A stretch of DNA of 44,727 bases. Source: an uncultured Lentisphaeria bacterium. GTDB taxonomy: Bacteria > Verrucomicrobiota > Lentisphaeria > Victivallales > Victivallaceae. The notes beneath the pieces were generated by a model. The model had not been told where the DNA came from. It did not search any database and worked only from the letters and a program-made list of their open reading frames with translations. This document shows, one piece after another, positions 27,903 through 35,526 of the stretch. How positions within the stretch are numbered: the first letter of the stretch is position 1; every line of letters starts with the position of its first letter. A program made the translations under genes and the position numbers. The stretch spans positions 1 to 44,727 of the forward strand of contig CASFVA010000008.1 in assembly GCA_949298075.1 (NCBI GenBank), in the 5' to 3' direction.

Positions 27903-29444
27903 ATGTCTCAGGAAACCATAGTCGTTTTCGATTTCGGGTCGCAGTACAGCCAGCTTATCGCCCGGCGCATCCGTGAATGCCGGGTGTACAGCAAGGTGGT
28001 CCCGTACACCACCACGGCGGAACAGCTGCGGGCCGAGCGCCCCATGGGGATCATTCTTTCCGGCGGCCCGGCCAGTGTCTATGCCGACGGCGCACCCAAT
28101 GTTGATCCCGAAGTATTCCGGCTCGGCATTCCGGTGCTGGGCATCTGTTACGGCATGCAGCTGATGATGCACACCCTGGGCGGCCGGGTAACCCCGGGCC
28201 GGAGCCGGGAATACGGCCGGGCCGAATTGAACGTCTCCGCCCCTGATCCGCTCTTCACCGACCTTCCCGGTCGACTGACTGTCTGGATGAGTCACGGTGA
28301 CAAAGTGGCGGATCTTCCGGAAGGTTTTGCCTGCACCGCCGCCACGGCCGATACGGAGAATGCAGCAGTGAGCAACACCGCCGGCCGGCTTTACGGCATT
28401 CAGTTTCATCCGGAAGTGGTGCACACGGAACACGGTGCTGAAATCATCCGCAACTTCTGTCTGAACATCTGCGGCTGCGCCGGCAACTGGAACATGGCCG
28501 ACTTCATTGAGGAATCGATCCGGGACATCCGGCGCCGGGTGGGAACGTCCAAAGTCATCCTCGGTCTTTCCGGCGGAGTGGATTCCTCGGTTGCCGCGGC
28601 GCTGATCCACAAGGCGATCGGACGGCAGCTCACCTGCATTTTCGTCGACAACGGATTGCTGCGCAAAGACGATGCCGCCAAAGTCAAAAAACTGTTCGGC
28701 GACAATTTTCAGATGAAACTCTGCTTTGTCGACGCCTCCAACCGGTTTCTGGACCGGCTCTCCGGAGTGGAAGAGCCGGAACACAAACGCAAAATCATCG
28801 GTCGCGAATTTGTGGAGGTATTTTCCGACGCCGCACGGTCCATTGAGGGAGCGGAATTTCTGGCGCAGGGGACGACCTATCCCGATGTGATCGAGAGCAT
28901 TTCCATCAACGGCAATCCGTCGGCGGTAATCAAGAGCCATCACAACGTGGGCGGCCTGCCCAAGGATCTCAGGTTCAAGCTGCTTGAACCGCTGGCCTGC
29001 CTCTTCAAGGACGAAGTTCGCGAGGTCGGCCGGCGGCTGGGACTGCCGGAGTCGGTGGTCATGCGCCAGCCTTTCCCCGGTCCCGGGCTCGGCGTGCGGC
29101 ATCTCGGCCCCATCAACGCGGTGACGCTCAACATTCTGCGCGAGGCCGACGCCATTATGGTCGATGAAATTAAAAAAGCCGGATTGTACTACAAGATGTG
29201 GCAGGCGTTCGCCATTTTCATTCCGCTGCGCACCGTGGGCGTCATGGGAGATTTCCGCACCTACGACTACATCATCGCGCTGCGGGCGGTCGAGAGCATG
29301 GACGGCATGACCGCCGACTGGGTAAATCTGCCTCACGATCTGCTGCAGCGGATCTCCAGCCGGATCATCAACGAGGTCCGGGGCGTCAACCGGGTGGTCT
29401 ACGACGTAACCAGCAAACCCCCGGGCACCATCGAGTGGGAATGA
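27903..29444 (+). CDS. guaA: GMP synthase (glutamine-hydrolysing)
   Basis: Converts XMP to GMP with ATP and glutamine ammonia. It is 513 residues, normal length. The class I amidotransferase domain begins [19 protein letters not shown], with nucleophile Cys82 in [11 protein letters not shown] and [14 protein letters not shown]. The ATP-pyrophosphatase domain has the PP-loop [15 protein letters not shown], and the dimerisation domain ends [14 protein letters not shown] lies 6 nt before the ATG. It may be read both from carB upstream and from its own promoter. A strong bidirectional terminator follows directly. Confidence 0.98.
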   Translation: MSQETIVVFDFGSQYSQLIARRIRECRVYSKVVPYTTTAEQLRAERPMGIILSGGPASVYADGAPNVDPEVFRLGIPVLGICYGMQLMMHTLGGRVTPGRSREYGRAELNVSAPDPLFTDLPGRLTVWMSHGDKVADLPEGFACTAATADTENAAVSNTAGRLYGIQFHPEVVHTEHGAEIIRNFCLNICGCAGNWNMADFIEESIRDIRRRVGTSKVILGLSGGVDSSVAAALIHKAIGRQLTCIFVDNGLLRKDDAAKVKKLFGDNFQMKLCFVDASNRFLDRLSGVEEPEHKRKIIGREFVEVFSDAARSIEGAEFLAQGTTYPDVIESISINGNPSAVIKSHHNVGGLPKDLRFKLLEPLACLFKDEVREVGRRLGLPESVVMRQPFPGPGLGVRHLGPINAVTLNILREADAIMVDEIKKAGLYYKMWQAFAIFIPLRTVGVMGDFRTYDYIIALRAVESMDGMTADWVNLPHDLLQRISSRIINEVRGVNRVVYDVTSKPPGTIEWE

Positions 29445-29451
29445 AACTGCA

Positions 29452-29494
29452 AAAAAAACGCTCCGGAAAGTTGCCCTTTCCGGAGCGTTTTTTT
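29452..29494. terminator. Bidirectional intrinsic terminator
   Basis: CGCTCCGGAAAG (29459-29470), 5-nt loop, CTTTCCGGAGCG (29476-29487), flanked by eight A on the left and seven T on the right. The perfect 12-bp stem extends further through the A/T tails. It serves guaA on the plus strand and the Mrp-like gene on the minus strand. Confidence 0.93.
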
Positions 29495-29516
29495 ACCCTG
29501 GCCCGCTAAAATGGAG

Positions 29517-30371
29517 TTATTTCAGTTCGACCCCGGCAATCTGCCCGACAATCTTCCGGAAAACTCCGGCGGCGACGGAACCGCCCGCGCTGTTGATGAA
29601 GGGTTGCCCTGTGTCACCGCCCCGGCAGACAGCCGGGTCAATCGGAATCCGGCCCAGCAGCGGCACTCCGCAGCGGGCCGCCAGGGCTTCGCCGGCGCCG
29701 GAAGCAAAAATCTCCGTCAGTTCTCCGCACTTCGGGCAGACAAATCCGCTCATGTTCTCGATTATGCCGATCACCGGAAAATTGAGCCGCTTGCAGAAGT
29801 CCAGCGACTTGATGACGTCGGCGGCCGCCACCTGCTGCGGAGTGGTCACAATCACCGCGCCATCGGCGTCCGGAAGCATCTGACAGATCGACAGCGGTTC
29901 GTCGCCGGTGCCGGGCGGACAATCCACGACCAGATAATCCAGGTCTCCCCACTCCACATCAGCCAGCAGCTGCCTGATCACGCCGATCTTCATGGGGCCG
30001 CGCCAGATCACCGCAGCATCGGCATCCGGCAGCAGCACTCCGACCGACATGACTTTGAGATCACCGATTTCCACCGGCAGAATCCGCCCATCCTCCGTAC
30101 CGTACAAATTGCGCTCAAGATGCAGCATGGTCGGCACGCTCGGACCGTGAAGATCGACGTCGAGCAGTCCGACTTTTTTTCCGGCCAGGGTCAGCGCCAT
30201 GGCCAGATTGACCGCCACGGTGCTTTTCCCGACGCCGCCCTTGCCGGACATGACGACAATTTTATGACTGATCCGCGCCAGTTGCCGCCGCATTTCACAC
30301 TCTGCGAACTGCTCCTTTTCGCGGGAGCCGCATTCGCCGCAGTTGCCCGAACAGCTGTGATTTTCCGCCAT
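29517..30371 (-). CDS. Mrp/NBP35-family Fe-S carrier ATPase
   Basis: P-loop ATPase thought to bind and transfer Fe-S clusters (ApbC/Mrp family). It is 284 residues. The N-terminus has a cysteine cluster (C7, C11, C14, C25). The deviant Walker A is MSGKGGVGKST (about 41-51). DVDLHGPSVP and VVDCPPGTGDEPL are family marks, and CPKC (212-215) is the dimer-bridging cluster ligand pair. AAGGA lies 9 nt before the ATG. Monocistronic, with a promoter at 30432-30459 facing away from a C_GCAxxG_C_C-family gene, and ending at the bidirectional terminator. Confidence 0.94.
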   Translation of the reverse strand: MAENHSCSGNCGECGSREKEQFAECEMRRQLARISHKIVVMSGKGGVGKSTVAVNLAMALTLAGKKVGLLDVDLHGPSVPTMLHLERNLYGTEDGRILPVEIGDLKVMSVGVLLPDADAAVIWRGPMKIGVIRQLLADVEWGDLDYLVVDCPPGTGDEPLSICQMLPDADGAVIVTTPQQVAAADVIKSLDFCKRLNFPVIGIIENMSGFVCPKCGELTEIFASGAGEALAARCGVPLLGRIPIDPAVCRGGDTGQPFINSAGGSVAAGVFRKIVGQIAGVELK

Positions 30372-30431
30372 GGTATCTCATCCTTCCTGTTGCCGGAGGT
30401 CCGTGACCGCCGGGTAAATTCAAATTCGTTA

Positions 30432-30459
30432 AATATAACCCGTTTCGTTGAAAATACAA
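30432..30459 (-). promoter_or_regulatory. Mrp-family gene promoter
   Basis: Minus strand: -35 TTGTAT (30459-30454), 16-nt spacer, -10 TATATT (30437-30432). Its -10 with flanking bases (CGGGTTATATT) is mirrored by the same 11 nt in the divergent promoter at 30489-30499. Confidence 0.65.
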
Positions 30460-30470
30460 CCCGAAAACCC

Positions 30471-30499
30471 TTGCAGCTCCGCCAGCGTCGGGTTATATT
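30471..30499 (+). promoter_or_regulatory. C_GCAxxG_C_C-family gene promoter
   Basis: -35 TTGCAG (30471-30476), exactly 17 nt, -10 TATATT (30494-30499). Predicted start near 30506; leader about 62 nt with GAGGAG before the ATG. Confidence 0.7.
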
Positions 30500-30567
30500 A
30501 GCCGGGTCGTCGGCGGCGGCCCCGGAGGACGATCCGGAAAAAAACCATACAGAGGAGAAAGCCGGTT

Positions 30568-31032
30568 ATGAGCAGCAAATCCGAACAGGCCAGGGAACTT
30601 TTTTTAACCGGGGCCAACTGCGCCCAGGCGGTAGTCGCCGCTTTTCATCAGGAGTGCGGCCTAACCCCGGAACAGGCGCTGCGGCTGGCTTCCGGTTTCG
30701 GCGGCGGCGTGGCACGGCTGCGCGAGGTCTGCGGAACAGTCTCCGGCATGGTGATCGTGGCCAATCTGCTGCGGGGATATTCCGATCCCGGCGACAAGGC
30801 GGCCAAAGACCGCCACTATGCTCTGATCCGCAGGCTGGCGGAACGGTTCCGGCAGGAAACCGGCAGCGTCGTCTGCCGGGAGCTGCTCGGGCGGCCGGCG
30901 GATTCCGGTCCTGACACCCCGGTCTCCGAAGCCCGGACTCCGGAATACTACCGCAAACGTCCCTGCGCGGAACTGGCGGCGCTGGCCGCCGGAATTCTGG
31001 AATCCGAACTCGGCGGCAGCCGCGCAGACTGA
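30568..31032 (+). CDS. C_GCAxxG_C_C-family protein (putative redox protein)
   Basis: A 154-residue small protein of the C_GCAxxG_C_C family, recognised by its spaced cysteines: GANCAQAVVAAF (about residue 18), GGGVARLREVCGTVSGM (about 52), SVVCRELLG (about 100) and RKRPCAELAA (about 133). The family is thought to be redox- or metal-linked, but its biochemical role is not established. GAGGAG lies 10 nt upstream. It is read from its own promoter divergent to an Mrp-type Fe-S carrier, which hints at an iron-sulfur or redox connection. It converges on an FAD oxidoreductase with only 13 nt between stops. Confidence 0.88.
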   Translation: MSSKSEQARELFLTGANCAQAVVAAFHQECGLTPEQALRLASGFGGGVARLREVCGTVSGMVIVANLLRGYSDPGDKAAKDRHYALIRRLAERFRQETGSVVCRELLGRPADSGPDTPVSEARTPEYYRKRPCAELAALAAGILESELGGSRAD

Positions 31033-31045
31033 GCCGGAACCGAAA

Positions 31046-32350
31046 TCAGACCCGTACGCCGGCCTGTTCCAGCAGCTCCTGAACTTTTTTCACATCCACC
31101 GCCCGGGGCTCGATGTGCTCTCTGACCGCGATGGCCGCCGCAGTACCCACGCCCTGCCCCATATTCAGACAGATCGGCATGACCCGGTAGTTGGAATGCG
31201 CTTTGTGGGTTCCGGAAATGCTGCGGCCGGCCAGGAGCAGCGAATCAATCTTAACCGGCAGACAGGACCGGTAGGGAATCGTGTAAGCGCCTTTGGCATG
31301 GAAATGTTTCTGGGCGCCGTGTTCATCGAGTCCGGGACCCTTGAGGCTGTGGATGTCGAAGTTGAAATGATTCCGGGTGGCGATCCAGTCGTCAAATACG
31401 CGCGCCTCGAGAATGTCCTCGGCGGTCATGGTGTAGAGTCCCTTGAAATGCCGGGTCTCACGCACACCGACGTTGGAGGCGCACGCCACCAGATAACAAT
31501 TTTCATAACCGGGCGCGTATTCCCGCAGGAAGGGTATGATCGCCTCAATCTGCCGCCGGCAGACCTTTTCCGCACTGGTGAGCTGACGGACATCGGTTGC
31601 ATCGACATTGATGACATTGGTCATATTGACGCATACCTCGCCGGGCAGCCGGGTCCGGTACAGCAGAACGTGACCGGCCGGATGCGGCAGAATCGACTTG
31701 CCCAGGGCCTGAATTTCACCTTTCGGCACTTCGATGCAGGTTTCAAAACTGGGAGGAAAAATCGCCCGGGAATAATCCACCCCTCCGATCCGGAACATCA
31801 GCGTAACCGGCTGGCAGCGGTGATCCCCCTCGCGTCCCAGTTCATACTCCGCCCCCGCCCGCGCCGCGACATCGCCGTCCCCGGTGCAGTCAATCACCAC
31901 CCGGCTGAAAATCGCCTCGCGTCCGGATTTGCTCTCGGTAATCACGCCGGCAATGCGGCTGCCTTCCATAATGACGTCGACAATCCGGGTGTAAAGCTGC
32001 ACCGTTACTCCGGCTTCGTCGAGCAGGTCAAAAAGCGCGTTCTTGAGACTCTCATGGCTGATGGTCCAGCTGAACCCCTCGTTCGGGACCTTGGGCAGAG
32101 TTGGACTGGCACAGGCCCGATGCATGATTTCATCCAGCAACGGTGACGTCGTACCGCCGCTCCAGTGGGACATCATACCTCCGGTGGCCATGCCGCCGAG
32201 CGCATTGTCCTGCTCCACCAGCATGACCCGCGCTCCGGCTCGGGCGGCGCCAAGCGCGGCCCCGATTCCAGCCGGACCGCCGCCGGCGACCAGCACTTCG
32301 GTTTCAGCCGCTACCGGAATAGTTCTGGCTGGTTCCGTATAGGTCTCCAT
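31046..32350 (-). CDS. FAD-dependent oxidoreductase
   Basis: A 434-residue flavoprotein of the FAD_oxidored (PF12831-like) type common in saccharolytic PVC bacteria. The dinucleotide-binding motif is VLVAGGGPAGIGAALGAARAG (about residues 19-39), then an acidic VEQD and the glycine-rich GGMATGGMMSHWSGG. The ATG-type motif VVIDCTGDGDVAARAGA and the C-terminal LLLAGRSISGTHKAHS complete the FAD site. The substrate is unknown; sugar or sugar-acid oxidation is plausible from its neighbours. GGGGGA precedes the ATG at 32350. It has a promoter candidate at 32523-32550 and is transcribed separately from the upstream isomerase gene. Confidence 0.88.
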   Translation of the reverse strand: METYTEPARTIPVAAETEVLVAGGGPAGIGAALGAARAGARVMLVEQDNALGGMATGGMMSHWSGGTTSPLLDEIMHRACASPTLPKVPNEGFSWTISHESLKNALFDLLDEAGVTVQLYTRIVDVIMEGSRIAGVITESKSGREAIFSRVVIDCTGDGDVAARAGAEYELGREGDHRCQPVTLMFRIGGVDYSRAIFPPSFETCIEVPKGEIQALGKSILPHPAGHVLLYRTRLPGEVCVNMTNVINVDATDVRQLTSAEKVCRRQIEAIIPFLREYAPGYENCYLVACASNVGVRETRHFKGLYTMTAEDILEARVFDDWIATRNHFNFDIHSLKGPGLDEHGAQKHFHAKGAYTIPYRSCLPVKIDSLLLAGRSISGTHKAHSNYRVMPICLNMGQGVGTAAAIAVREHIEPRAVDVKKVQELLEQAGVRV

Positions 32351-32522
32351 TTTATCCCCCGATGTTCATTAAATCAGACTCCGATCCGCCGCATTCCGGC
32401 GGCGGAAGTGCGGAAGCATGGCACGCCGGCCCAAACGGCCCGGCGGCAAGCAAATATCATGGTTTCAGTACTGCCGGAACACTTCCGACACCCGGAATTC
32501 CGGAAAACTGCACATATTGTAT

Positions 32523-32550
32523 AATATAGCGGTTTAAAATGATTTTTCCA
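32523..32550 (-). promoter_or_regulatory. FAD oxidoreductase promoter
   Basis: Minus strand: -10 TATATT (32528-32523) with a weaker -35 TGGAAA (32550-32545), spacer 16. The leader would be about 165 nt; within it the palindrome CCGGAATTCCGG is seen near 32493. No riboswitch is recognised. Confidence 0.5.
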
Positions 32551-32575
32551 TGCCGGCCCATCGAAATCGGGGAAG

Positions 32576-32633
32576 AAAAACCGGCGCCGGAACCGCCGCC
32601 GGACCGGACACTCCGCCAGCGGTTCCGGTGCCG
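32576..32633 (-). terminator. Intrinsic terminator of the Gfo/Idh-isomerase operon
   Basis: Minus-strand transcript: 15-nt arms (32633-32619 and 32596-32582) pair with one mismatch around a 22-nt loop and run into five U (complement of 32580-32576). It starts 7 nt after the isomerase stop. Confidence 0.8.
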
Positions 32634-32639
32634 CCGCTG

Positions 32640-33509
32640 TCAGAACCGTGATTCCAGTATTTCAAGCTGCTCAACCATGAGTTCCGCCAACGCCGGGTCC
32701 GGCAGGACCAGATCGGGCAGACGCGAAAACGGAATCATTTCCACCGTATACGGACCGGTGTAGCCGCTCCGGGTCAACGCCGCAAACAAAGCGGTAAAAT
32801 CAACTTCGCCCTTCAGCAGATCGTCGCCGAAACCGTGAAGTCCGCCGCCGCAGTCGTCGGCGATGAAATTTTTAAGGTGCACCGCCTTGATCCGGGAACC
32901 GAGCAGATCGGCATAATCTTCCGGATTTCCCTGAAGACAGCAGTTGCCGACATCAAAATAGAGTCCGATCCTGGAGTCGTCCAGGCCGTCAAGGTAGTAT
33001 TTCCACTCCATCGGCGACAGCAGAAAGCGGTTCCAGACGTTTTCCAGGGCGATATTGACCTGCATTTCACGTGCCGCCGGCAGCAGTTCCCGCAGGGATT
33101 CCTGAGACCACTCCCAGGCTTCGCGATAGGAAACCGGCGGCCGCGCCGGTTCCCAGGCAACTTTGGTGTAACCGGGAATCACCAGCACGCTTTCCACACC
33201 GAGTTCCCGGCCGATCCGCAGGTAATTCCGGGTGAAGTCCAGCGCCCGGCGCCGCTCGCCAGCGTCCGGAGATCCCAGCGAACATCCCCAGTAGAATCCG
33301 GTGGCCAGGGTGCGCAGGGAAATTCCGCGTTTTGCGGCATACTCCCGGAGCTGCCGACACTCGGCGTCGGTTATGCTTTCCGGCAGCGCGTCACCGACAG
33401 TCAGCTCCACTCCGTCCAATCCGCGCTCAGCGGCAAAATCGATGAACTCCCGCGGGGAGCGCTCACCGGAAAAACCGCCGAACACCCAGTAATTCAATGC
33501 TTTATACAT
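32640..33509 (-). CDS. Sugar phosphate isomerase/epimerase family (AP endonuclease 2 fold)
   Basis: A 289-residue TIM-barrel protein of the xylose-isomerase-like family (AP_endonuc_2). Candidate metal ligands are in ALENVWN (Glu), YFDVGNC (Asp), KAVHLKNF (His) and TVEMIPF (Glu), the usual set for a divalent-metal sugar isomerase or epimerase. The start at 33509 (MYKALNYWVFGG) overlaps the Gfo/Idh stop as ATGTATAA, so the two are translationally coupled; the longer frame to 33629 is shadow over that gene. Such pairs often act together on oxidised (3-keto) sugars or inositol-like substrates, but the substrate is not visible here. Confidence 0.88.
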   Translation of the reverse strand: MYKALNYWVFGGFSGERSPREFIDFAAERGLDGVELTVGDALPESITDAECRQLREYAAKRGISLRTLATGFYWGCSLGSPDAGERRRALDFTRNYLRIGRELGVESVLVIPGYTKVAWEPARPPVSYREAWEWSQESLRELLPAAREMQVNIALENVWNRFLLSPMEWKYYLDGLDDSRIGLYFDVGNCCLQGNPEDYADLLGSRIKAVHLKNFIADDCGGGLHGFGDDLLKGEVDFTALFAALTRSGYTGPYTVEMIPFSRLPDLVLPDPALAELMVEQLEILESRF

Positions 33510-34554
33510 ATTCAACCTCAACAGTTCTTCCCTGCTCAATGGAGACTGCTTCCGCCAGCAGCAACTCATAGGAGTCAAAAATTGAATCCGGAGTCTGATA
33601 CCGGTCTGGCACCGTGCCACTCCGGACACAATCCGTAAAATATTTCAGCTCCCGGTGCCAGCCGGTGGGCAGCTCCGGCGGCACGGCGAAAGGCGTTTCC
33701 ACCGTGCCATCCGTTCGGAAGACATGATATCCGGAGCCATCCAATTTAAGGGTAGCCAGTTCGCAGACCAGCTGGAAACTCATCTCAAACGGCACGTTGC
33801 GGGCGGCACACCAGCCCCCCTCGGCGGTAACCAGCGTGTCGTCTCCAAAATCGTACCGGGTGAACACCTGATCCACGCCATGGTCGCTCACCACTCCGCG
33901 GACGCCGAAACTGGCAACCGCCCGGGGTCGCCCGAAGAAATGGCGCACCGCGTCGGTGTCGTGCAAATGCAGATCAAGTAGGGCTCCTCCGGAAAGCGCC
34001 TCGTTCATATACCAGTTCTGCCAGGAATTTCCGGCCACCGACGGCGACAGGCGCCGGAAATGCGCGGTGCGCAGCCGGCCGACCGCTCCGGACAGCAGGG
34101 TCTCCCGGGCATGGACGTATTCCGGCCACGCCCGAATGCACATGCCCACGTTGAAAAACCGGTCAGTCCGTTGCACCAGCGAACGGAGCTCCAACATTTC
34201 TTCACGCGACCGGCACAGCGGCTTTTCCGCAAAAACATGCCGTCCCGCCGCCAGCGCCGCCGCGACGTAACGGGCATGATCGGGTGTCGGCACGCAGATG
34301 TCCACCATGTCAATGTCGGCCGAGGCAATCATCTCCAGCGCATCAGCGTAAATCTTCACCCCGCTCAGATCAAGCGGGACGGAGTTGTCGCCACCGCCGA
34401 TGTTGCCGCAGACGGCGTGAATGTCGCCGCGCCGTTTATCCGGGTCGACATCCGCCAGGGCCGTGACTTTCACCTGCGGCAGCTCCTGATAGATCCGGAA
34501 ATGGGTCGTGCCCATGAATCCGAGTCCGACCAATCCTACGCGTACAGTTTTCAT
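33502..34554 (-). CDS. Gfo/Idh/MocA-family oxidoreductase
   Basis: A 350-residue NAD(P)-dependent sugar dehydrogenase-like protein. Rossmann motif VGLVGLGFMGTTHF at the N-terminus, PTPDHARYVAAALAAGRHVFAEKPL with the family EKP lysine, and the C-terminal beta-sheet domain with GGALLDLHLHDTDAVRHFFG. The start at 34554 (MKTVRVG) is set by AGGAGG (34560-34565) 5 nt upstream; ten in-frame codons further up are not used. It is first of a two-gene operon with the isomerase, divergent from the PocR-AraC regulator at 34668, which probably controls it. Confidence 0.92.
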   Translation of the reverse strand: MKTVRVGLVGLGFMGTTHFRIYQELPQVKVTALADVDPDKRRGDIHAVCGNIGGGDNSVPLDLSGVKIYADALEMIASADIDMVDICVPTPDHARYVAAALAAGRHVFAEKPLCRSREEMLELRSLVQRTDRFFNVGMCIRAWPEYVHARETLLSGAVGRLRTAHFRRLSPSVAGNSWQNWYMNEALSGGALLDLHLHDTDAVRHFFGRPRAVASFGVRGVVSDHGVDQVFTRYDFGDDTLVTAEGGWCAARNVPFEMSFQLVCELATLKLDGSGYHVFRTDGTVETPFAVPPELPTGWHRELKYFTDCVRSGTVPDRYQTPDSIFDSYELLLAEAVSIEQGRTVEVEYV

Positions 34555-34582
34555 AGCAGCCTCCTGAGTTGTTGCTGCCGCC

Positions 34583-34588
34583 AATATA
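34583..34588 (-). promoter_or_regulatory. -10 element of the Gfo/Idh operon promoter
   Basis: Minus strand TATATT (34588-34583), preceded at -35 only by a T-run (34611-34605), i.e. no good -35. This fits a promoter needing an activator; direct repeats lie just upstream at 34614-34644. Confidence 0.55.
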
Positions 34589-34613
34589 GCATGGAGTAAC
34601 CGGGAAAAAATGG

Positions 34614-34644
34614 ATTTTCCGGCATTGTGTTGAATTTTCCGGCA
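34614..34644. repeat. Direct repeat, putative operator of the PocR-AraC regulator
   Basis: ATTTTCCGGCA occurs at 34614-34624 and 34634-34644, 20 bp apart (about two turns), as for AraC-type sites. It sits about 38-68 bp before the predicted Gfo/Idh operon start and overlaps the -35 of the regulator gene's own promoter. Confidence 0.6.
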
Positions 34645-34658
34645 ATTTATGCTATTTT
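34630..34658 (+). promoter_or_regulatory. Promoter of the PocR-AraC regulator
   Basis: -35 TTGAAT (34630-34635), 17-nt spacer, -10 TATTTT (34653-34658). The ATG is only 9 nt after the -10, so the transcript would be leaderless or nearly so; no ribosome site is present. Confidence 0.6.
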
Positions 34659-34667
34659 ATCACCATC

Positions 34668-35480
34668 ATGAAAAACAATCCGGCTTCTGAATTGATTTTA
34701 CAGCCCGACGTCCGGCAGTTGCTCGACGCATTTGCCGGCCTGATGGGCCTGCAGGCGGTGTTCTTCGACGCGGAAGGACGGGAGATCGAGCGGGGACGCG
34801 ACGCCGCCGGCTCCGAATACTGCCGGCTGATGCAGAGCAAGCGGTTCGGACTGGAGGCCTGCCGCCGGACCGACCGGCTGAAACAGCGCGAATGCGCCGG
34901 GGACGGTAAAATTCTGCTGTATACCTGCCACGCCGGACTGGGTGAAATCATCGCTCCGGTCAAGGTGTCTGAAATTACGGCCGGCTTCATTATGCTCGGC
35001 CAATTCCGGGTGCGGCCCGAACCTCCGGAATTCAAACTGACTCCGGCTGAAAGCCGGGCCTATGCCCGGCTTCCGCTGCTGAATCCGCCGGAACTCGACA
35101 ATCTGATTCACATGCTCCGCATGCTGATCGAATACATCGTCGCCCACGGACTGGTCGGCTCCAAACCTCATGTCCGACTGCTTCAGTTGGAGCAATATGT
35201 AAAACGCAATCTCGCCAATCCCATCACGCTGCGCCGGACCGCCCGTTATCTGGCCTGCAGTGAATCGACGCTGACCCATTTCCTGCGCCGGGAATGCAAT
35301 ACCTCTTTCTGTCGTTTCGTCACCGCCAGGCGCATCGACGCGGCAGAACAGCTGCTGCGCAGCCATCCTGAACTGACCCTTGCGGAAATCGCCGGGCAAT
35401 GCGGCTTCCGGGACTACCACTACTTTTCCAGAGTATTCAAGGCGCTCCGGGGCTGTCCGCCGGGCAGTCTGCGCCGCTAA
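34668..35480 (+). CDS. AraC-family regulator with PocR sensory domain
   Basis: A 270-residue transcription factor. Residues ~12-125 resemble the PocR ligand-binding domain (LLDAFAGLMGLQAVFFDAEG; CHAGLGEIIAPVKV; GFIMLGQFR). Residues ~170-270 are a two-helix-turn-helix AraC domain (LEQYVKRNLANPITLRRTARYLACSES..., then LTLAEIAGQCGFRDYHYFSRVFK). PocR domains are known or proposed to sense small organic ligands. The gene is divergent from the Gfo/Idh-isomerase operon, with direct repeats between them, so it probably activates that operon and controls itself. It is probably translated from a leaderless mRNA. Confidence 0.88.
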   Translation: MKNNPASELILQPDVRQLLDAFAGLMGLQAVFFDAEGREIERGRDAAGSEYCRLMQSKRFGLEACRRTDRLKQRECAGDGKILLYTCHAGLGEIIAPVKVSEITAGFIMLGQFRVRPEPPEFKLTPAESRAYARLPLLNPPELDNLIHMLRMLIEYIVAHGLVGSKPHVRLLQLEQYVKRNLANPITLRRTARYLACSESTLTHFLRRECNTSFCRFVTARRIDAAEQLLRSHPELTLAEIAGQCGFRDYHYFSRVFKALRGCPPGSLRR

Positions 35481-35526
35481 CGCCATTCCGGCCATTATCG
35501 TGTGGACTGCGCCCGCCCGGTTCCGG

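Noticed and set aside
32539-32763. Plus-strand small frame after the FAD oxidoreductase promoter
   Set aside because: It spans a terminator hairpin and the 3' end of the minus-strand isomerase gene, with no ribosome site.
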